Below are positions 6,010 to 9,605 of a stretch of 9,605 nt of DNA, in pieces. Source of the stretch: JBBRMW01 sp038239365 (GTDB lineage: Bacteria > Chloroflexota > Anaerolineae > Aggregatilineales > UBA2796); assembly GCA_038239365.1 (NCBI GenBank), contig JBBSEU010000234.1:1-9605 (forward strand). The letters are read 5' to 3'. A program made the translations under genes and the position numbers. The notes under the pieces are model-generated. The model saw only the letters and a program-made list of their open reading frames with translations. It was not told where the DNA came from and ran no database searches. How positions within the stretch are numbered: position 1 is the first letter of the stretch; every line of letters starts with the position of its first letter.

Positions 6010-7360
6010 TCTTAACCGTCTCAATACCCTTCGTGTGCGGCTGGTGCTTTGGTCGATGCTGGTCAATGCACTACTGCTCATCGCCTTTGGGGGTGGCATT
6101 TGGTTTGCACTGCGACAAGTCCAATATCGTCAAATAAACGATATGCTCCAGTTAAGCGCCGCCCAGTTAGCAGCAAGTATAGACGCCAACAACGGCCAGT
6201 TGACCATCCCGCCCGATGATGTAGCAGTCCTGGCAAGTCGGAGCGTATTTGCCTGGGTTATCAACGATATTGGACATGTAGACTTGACGATTGGGCAAGC
6301 CGCTAAACAACCAGCCCCGACTCTGGAAAACGATTTACAGGATACGCTGGATGAACAAGGCAACCCGATCCGGCTATATCGTTACTCGCTCAGCGAAAAT
6401 AGTGGTTCAATTGTGGTAGGTATCTCCTTACGTACCGTTCAACAAACCTTGCAAACGGTGCTGCTCATCCTGGCCGCCACGATTCCATTGGCGCTCCTCA
6501 TCTCGGCAGTCGGGGCGATCTTCCTGGCAGGCCGTGCCTTGAGTCCTATCGCCGCGATCACTGCTCAAGCGAAACGAATCAGTCACGAGAATCTTTCAGA
6601 ACGGTTGGCGTTCAAATCGCGCGATGAGGTGGGGCAGCTTGCCCTCACCTTCGATACCATGCTAGATCGTTTGCAGGCCGCTTTTGAACACGAGCGACAG
6701 TTTATCGGCAACGTGTCGCATGAACTTCGCACGCCGCTCAGTATGCTCAAGGCGCAGATCAGTCTGGCACTCAACCGCCCGCGCGACTCGGCCACACTCG
6801 TACAAATGGTCAGCGCCATGGATGGTGATGTAGATCGTATGGCGCGACTGGTCGAGAGTATGCTCACCCTGATTCGTACTGAAGCCACACCCATTTCTTT
6901 TATTGCGGTTGATTTGAGTGACCTGTTAAACGGTCTTGTCAGTCAGCTACAGCCCCTCGCCGCTGAACGACAGATCACCCTGGCCCTTGAAACACCGCCA
7001 TCAGTTCGGACACCGGGCGACCCTGACCAACTGGTGCAGCTATTCTTGAACCTGCTGGATAATGCGTTGAAATACTCCACAGCCGGAGGTCAGGTGCGCG
7101 TCTGTCTAACGGTAGATCGGCATGAGTGCCAGATCACTGTGAAGGATACCGGAGTCGGCATAGCGCCTCAGGAGTTGAGCCAGCTATTTGATCGCTTCTA
7201 TCGTGCTGATCCGTCTCGAACTCGCCAGACAGGCGGTGTTGGTTTGGGTTTATCCATTGCCAGGGCAATCGTGCAGCAGCATAGCGGGCGCATTCAGGTT
7301 CAGAGCCAGCCAGGTCGTGGGAGTCTGTTCACCATCTTCTTGCCGCTGTACTCGACATAA
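6002..7360 (+). CDS. Membrane sensor histidine kinase
   Basis: Partner kinase of the preceding regulator, 452 residues. A first membrane segment (about 13-36) and a second (about 153-177) enclose a roughly 115-residue extracytoplasmic sensor region with no recognised ligand domain. A HAMP linker follows (about 178-230), then the H-box FIGNVSHELRTPL with His240. The ATPase part has an N-box with Asn354 in NLLDNALKYS, G1 DTGVGIA (382-388), F-box LFDRFYR and G2 GGVGLGLSIA (411-420). All catalytic elements are intact. The ATG at 6002 overlaps the regulator stop by 8 bp (ATGAGTAA). A GTG just before it at 5999 is also possible and would add one residue. The signal sensed is unknown; the neighbouring UppP and lipoprotein genes suggest envelope state. 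Confidence 0.94.
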   Translation: MSNLNRLNTLRVRLVLWSMLVNALLLIAFGGGIWFALRQVQYRQINDMLQLSAAQLAASIDANNGQLTIPPDDVAVLASRSVFAWVINDIGHVDLTIGQAAKQPAPTLENDLQDTLDEQGNPIRLYRYSLSENSGSIVVGISLRTVQQTLQTVLLILAATIPLALLISAVGAIFLAGRALSPIAAITAQAKRISHENLSERLAFKSRDEVGQLALTFDTMLDRLQAAFEHERQFIGNVSHELRTPLSMLKAQISLALNRPRDSATLVQMVSAMDGDVDRMARLVESMLTLIRTEATPISFIAVDLSDLLNGLVSQLQPLAAERQITLALETPPSVRTPGDPDQLVQLFLNLLDNALKYSTAGGQVRVCLTVDRHECQITVKDTGVGIAPQELSQLFDRFYRADPSRTRQTGGVGLGLSIARAIVQQHSGRIQVQSQPGRGSLFTIFLPLYST

Positions 7361-7378
7361 TTCACACAAGGAACTATC

Positions 7379-8242
7379 ATGCTCATCCTTCAGGCCGTTA
7401 TCCTCGGTCTCGTTCAGGGTTTGACCGAATTCATCCCCATTTCCAGTTCAGCCCATCTAATTATCGTCCCCTGGCTGCTCGGCTGGACAAACCCGGCGTT
7501 GACCAGTCTGCCGTTCGACGTGGCATTACATCTTGGCACCTTGATTGCGGTACTCATCTACTTTGCGAAGGATTGGCTGCGTCTGATCCATGCTGGCCTC
7601 GCCAGTATTGCTGAACGCAAAATCGGCGATGACCCGGATCGACGCTTAGCCTGGTTGTTGGTTATTGCCTGCATTCCCGGCGGCATTGCAGGTGTCTTGC
7701 TGGAAAGTACGATCTCCGATTGGTTTCACACGCCCAATGAGCCGATTCGTCCGGCGGCGATGGTTGTGATGGCGATCATCATTGCGCTGCTGGGTGCTTT
7801 ACTGCTCTTGGCCGAACGACTGGCGCGTCATGTTCGCAAGTTGGATCAACTGACGCTCCGGGATGCAATAGTGATCGGATTAGCACAAGCCGTGGCCGTG
7901 TTTCCAGGCGTATCCAGATCGGGCAGCACGATTACGGCAGGATTGGCCGTTGGGTTGGAGCGCGAATCGGCTGCACGCTTCTCATTTTTGCTTTCCGCGC
8001 CAATCATCGCGGGCGCAGGAGCGAAAAGCCTGCTGGAAATCTACGGTGGTATCACCAGTGGTGCGATTTCGCAGTCTGATCTGGTGCTATTCCCCATTGG
8101 CTTGCTCACAGCAGCGATCAGTGGCTATCTGGCGATCCGTTTCCTGATGCGCTACCTGCAAAAACATCCCACCAATATTTTTGTCTATTATCGGTGGGCA
8201 TTGGCCGGGTTAATTCTGCTTGTTGCACTGGCGCGCAGGTAG
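7379..8242 (+). CDS. uppP: Undecaprenyl-diphosphatase (UppP/BacA)
   Basis: An integral membrane enzyme that dephosphorylates undecaprenyl diphosphate, recycling the lipid carrier for peptidoglycan and other surface polymers; overexpression gives bacitracin resistance. The 287-residue length is normal. Both signature regions are present. The first is QGLTEFIPISSSAHL near the N-terminus, with Glu17 and His26 corresponding to the active-site acidic and histidine residues. The second is GVSRSGSTI with Arg180. FDVALHLGT and about eight hydrophobic segments also fit. An AAGGAA ribosome binding site lies 5 nt before ATG, and the gap from the kinase gene is only 18 nt, so it is likely co-transcribed with the two-component genes. 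A terminator follows at 8339-8374. The placement suggests the two-component system responds to lipid-carrier or cell-wall stress, which is inference. Confidence 0.95.
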   Translation: MLILQAVILGLVQGLTEFIPISSSAHLIIVPWLLGWTNPALTSLPFDVALHLGTLIAVLIYFAKDWLRLIHAGLASIAERKIGDDPDRRLAWLLVIACIPGGIAGVLLESTISDWFHTPNEPIRPAAMVVMAIIIALLGALLLLAERLARHVRKLDQLTLRDAIVIGLAQAVAVFPGVSRSGSTITAGLAVGLERESAARFSFLLSAPIIAGAGAKSLLEIYGGITSGAISQSDLVLFPIGLLTAAISGYLAIRFLMRYLQKHPTNIFVYYRWALAGLILLVALARR

Positions 8243-8338
8243 GCTCGTAAGAATCAGAGACAATGTATCGGCAAAATAGCGGTCAATGCCCTCCTAAATA
8301 CGCGCGGGTTCTCAGTGTGCCATCCCCGAAAATTCAGT

Positions 8339-8374
8339 GCGCCGAATTGGGAACTCTATTCGGCGCTCATTTTT
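8339..8374 (+). terminator. Intrinsic terminator after uppP
   Basis: A 9-bp perfect stem (GCGCCGAAT 8339-8347 with ATTCGGCGC 8358-8366) has a 10-nt loop and is followed after TCA by five T's (8370-8374). It separates the five-gene operon from the DUF4397 gene. The other 96 bp after the uppP stop show no gene. Confidence 0.8.
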
Positions 8375-8400
8375 GCCAGTTGCAACCGATCTTATCGATT

Positions 8401-8420
8401 CTAAACACTAATTAACCTTT
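8401..8420 (+). promoter_or_regulatory. Shared element B, YTAAAC-N5-YTAACCTTT, upstream of the DUF4397 gene
   Basis: CTAAAC (8401-8406) and TTAACC (8412-8417) start 11 bp apart and are followed by TTT, as in elements A and C. Including the flanking T at 8400, this copy matches copy C at 19 of 21 positions. It ends 46 nt before the GTG start. TGTATT (8425-8430, four of six bases) is a weak candidate -10, so the exact promoter is uncertain. Confidence 0.55.
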
Positions 8421-8466
8421 CGTCTGTATTTTCAAGACTGTATCGTCGATAAGTAAGGAGAAAATC

Positions 8467-9327
8467 GTGAAATTCAAATCTCTCAGTTTGGCAATCGCCG
8501 CCGTTTTCCTCGCTAGTTTCGCCGCAATGGGGAGTCGGGCGCACAACGCCGCTGCTGCGACGCAAGTGGCTACCAAGTCGCCAACGAAAGCCGCCACAAT
8601 GATGGCAACGATGGATGCGGCGACTATCGCCAAGACGACACTCCTGCGCGTCGTCCATGCCTCGCCCAACTCGCCGCATGTCGATGTGTATCTGGACAAT
8701 GGCAAGAAGCCTGCTATCCCTGACCTGGCTTACGATGATGCCACGGATGGTTATGTTGCAGTCCCGGCGGGCGACCACCAGATCACGATCACGGCTGCCA
8801 ACGACCCGAAAACGGTTGTGTTTGACGCGAAGATCACCTTCAAGGGTGGCAGCGCGATTACTGCCGTCGCAGAAGGTCTACTGGCTGACAAAACCCTTAC
8901 CGCACATATCTTCACTGACGACGTAAGCGCCATCCACGGCAAGGCGCGTGTCAGCGTGATCCATGCTATCCCGGACGCGGGAAATGTCGATATTGTAACG
9001 GCGGATTTCAAAACGGTTGTAGTCGATAACTTGCCTTTTGGTTCGAGCGTCACGCTGGATCTCCCAGCGGGTAAATATGACCTACTCGTCGTGCCACACG
9101 GCAAGAAGGATGTCGTCTTTGATCTCAAGGGTAGCAAGCTAGATGCCGACTACATTTATACGCTGATCGCGACAGGCAAGCTGACAGGCAAAGATGCTGT
9201 CAAGATTAAGATGCTGTCTTATGTGACTATCCCCGTACCGGGCTTTTTGCCGCCCCCTGTGGCAACGATGGCACCTACGATGGCCGTGACCATGAAGGCG
9301 ACAATGGCAGCAACGCCTAAGAAATAG
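8467..9327 (+). CDS. Secreted protein with two DUF4397 domains and TMxx repeat tails
   Basis: A 286-residue exported protein of unknown function. A signal peptide (basic start, hydrophobic 7-20) probably ends after SRA or the following Ala run (about 25-31). A low-complexity Ala/Thr/Met/Lys segment (36-56) leads to two tandem beta-rich DUF4397 units. The first starts LLRVVHASPNSPHVDVYLDNG (59-79) and includes a VAVPAGDHQITI strand. The second starts RVSVIHAIPDAGNVDIV (161-177) and includes a LDLPAGKYDLLV strand. DUF4397 domains occur in cell-surface and adhesion-like proteins, but no activity is established here. A PPP hinge and a TMxx tail (267-286) end the protein. There is no lipobox, sortase motif or transmembrane anchor. 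The start is GTG 8467, with AAGGAG 7 nt upstream. It is transcribed alone, between two terminators. Confidence 0.87.
   Translation: MKFKSLSLAIAAVFLASFAAMGSRAHNAAAATQVATKSPTKAATMMATMDAATIAKTTLLRVVHASPNSPHVDVYLDNGKKPAIPDLAYDDATDGYVAVPAGDHQITITAANDPKTVVFDAKITFKGGSAITAVAEGLLADKTLTAHIFTDDVSAIHGKARVSVIHAIPDAGNVDIVTADFKTVVVDNLPFGSSVTLDLPAGKYDLLVVPHGKKDVVFDLKGSKLDADYIYTLIATGKLTGKDAVKIKMLSYVTIPVPGFLPPPVATMAPTMAVTMKATMAATPKK
8572..8634 (+). repeat. Codons for the N-terminal TKxx/TMxx low-complexity segment
   Basis: Directly after the signal peptide the DUF4397 protein reads TKSP, TKAA, TMMA, TMDA, then ATIAK. This is a tetrapeptide periodicity like that of its C-terminus, with Lys replacing Met in two units. 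It probably forms a flexible spacer ahead of the first folded domain. Confidence 0.65.
9265..9324 (+). repeat. Codons for the C-terminal TMxx tetrapeptide tail
   Basis: The last twenty residues are TMAP, TMAV, TMKA, TMAA and TPKK. The register (four T-M-x-x units, then a T-x-x-K end) is the same as in the substrate-binding protein encoded at 196-1299, although the two folds are unrelated. The codons for Met are spaced 12 bp apart. Confidence 0.85.
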
Positions 9328-9358
9328 ATCGCCCCGATAGTTTTACACTCTCAACTCA

Positions 9359-9395
9359 TGCAAGAGGCCAATACTGTCCGGCCTCTTGCACTTTT
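9359..9395 (+). terminator. Intrinsic terminator after the DUF4397 gene
   Basis: A perfect 11-bp stem (TGCAAGAGGCC 9359-9369 with GGCCTCTTGCA 9380-9390) closes a 10-nt loop and is followed by CTTTT. It lies 31 nt after the stop codon. Confidence 0.85.
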
Positions 9396-9514
9396 GCTAA
9401 TGAACAATGCTCCTCGGAAACGTAATTGCGTGCATTTCACTCGAACCAGCTCGATTCTGAACTCAATACAACCAGATCGCTCAATTGCATGACTAGTAGT
9501 GATGAATTTCGCCT

Positions 9515-9534
9515 CTAAACTCCAATTAACCTTT
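9515..9534 (+). promoter_or_regulatory. Shared element C, YTAAAC-N5-YTAACCTTT, near the right edge
   Basis: CTAAAC (9515-9520) and TTAACC (9526-9531), starts 11 bp apart, are followed by TTT, as in elements A and B. It lies past the terminator of the DUF4397 gene, so it most likely serves a plus-strand gene starting just beyond the window. No clear -10 box is visible; TACTGT at 9541 is poor. Confidence 0.5.
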
Positions 9535-9599
9535 GCCAGCTACTGTTAGAGCAGATGAGTAAATTCGCTCATCCGGGTACCCGAACGTTTACTGTAGTG

Positions 9600-9605
9600 T
9601 AAGGA
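9600..9605 (+). promoter_or_regulatory. Probable ribosome binding site of a gene beyond the right edge
   Basis: The window ends in TAAGGA. The same hexamer, within TAAGGAG, precedes the GTG of the DUF4397 gene at 8454. With no reading frame filling 9396-9599, a start codon is expected a few bases past the edge. Confidence 0.35.

Noticed and set aside
6012..6017. TTAACC at the start of the kinase gene as a further copy of the shared element
   Set aside because: It lacks the upstream YTAAAC half-site and the trailing TTT, and lies in coding sequence.
1..9605. CRISPR array, transposon ends, integrase, tRNA or rRNA
   Set aside because: No regularly spaced identical repeats, transposase-like frames, flanking inverted or target-site repeats, or tRNA cloverleaf were seen by eye.

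Overview
The window looks like chromosomal DNA of a Chloroflexota-type bacterium (an inference, not proven). The signs are a PadR regulator beside a 'YPxxFRxxYG' domain, secreted proteins with Ala/Thr/Met-rich tails, DUF4397 and YwqG-like proteins, and moderate GC. There is no phage, transposon, CRISPR array or RNA gene. All ten genes appear intact. The last bases look like the ribosome binding site of an eleventh gene beyond the right edge.

Left half, minus strand (3710 down to about 149): a PadR-type repressor, an ABC ATPase with an unusual N-terminal prefix domain, an SsuC/TauC-type permease, and a periplasmic-type substrate-binding protein (SBP) of the SsuA/TauA/NMT1 class. The first three genes are tightly packed or overlapping. 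The SBP gene has an extra sigma-70-like promoter of its own, and a strong hairpin plus T-run ends the operon. Together they should form an importer for a small organic molecule (thiamine precursor, sulfonate, nitrate-like or aromatic). The substrate cannot be read from the sequence. PadR probably represses its own operon through CTATAT half-sites placed exactly 15 bp apart around its promoter.

Middle to right, plus strand (3921 to 8242): a compact run of five genes. They are a YwqG-like DUF1963 protein, a small lipoprotein with an HNH-like nuclease motif, an OmpR-family response regulator, its sensor kinase, and undecaprenyl-diphosphatase (UppP/BacA). A terminator follows. The grouping suggests a cell-envelope sensing and maintenance unit. 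After it comes a single gene for a secreted protein with two DUF4397 domains, with its own terminator.

The most interesting signal is a shared intergenic element, YTAAAC-N5-YTAACCTTT. It occurs three times, always on the plus strand and always in a gene-upstream region: before the five-gene operon, before the DUF4397 gene, and before the presumed gene beyond the right edge. Its two similar half-sites lie 11 bp apart, the geometry bound by OmpR/PhoB-family regulators such as the one encoded here. The window may therefore hold a self-regulated two-component regulon. Two further oddities are the prefix-domain/ATPase fusion and the matching TMxx tetrapeptide tails on two otherwise unrelated secreted proteins.
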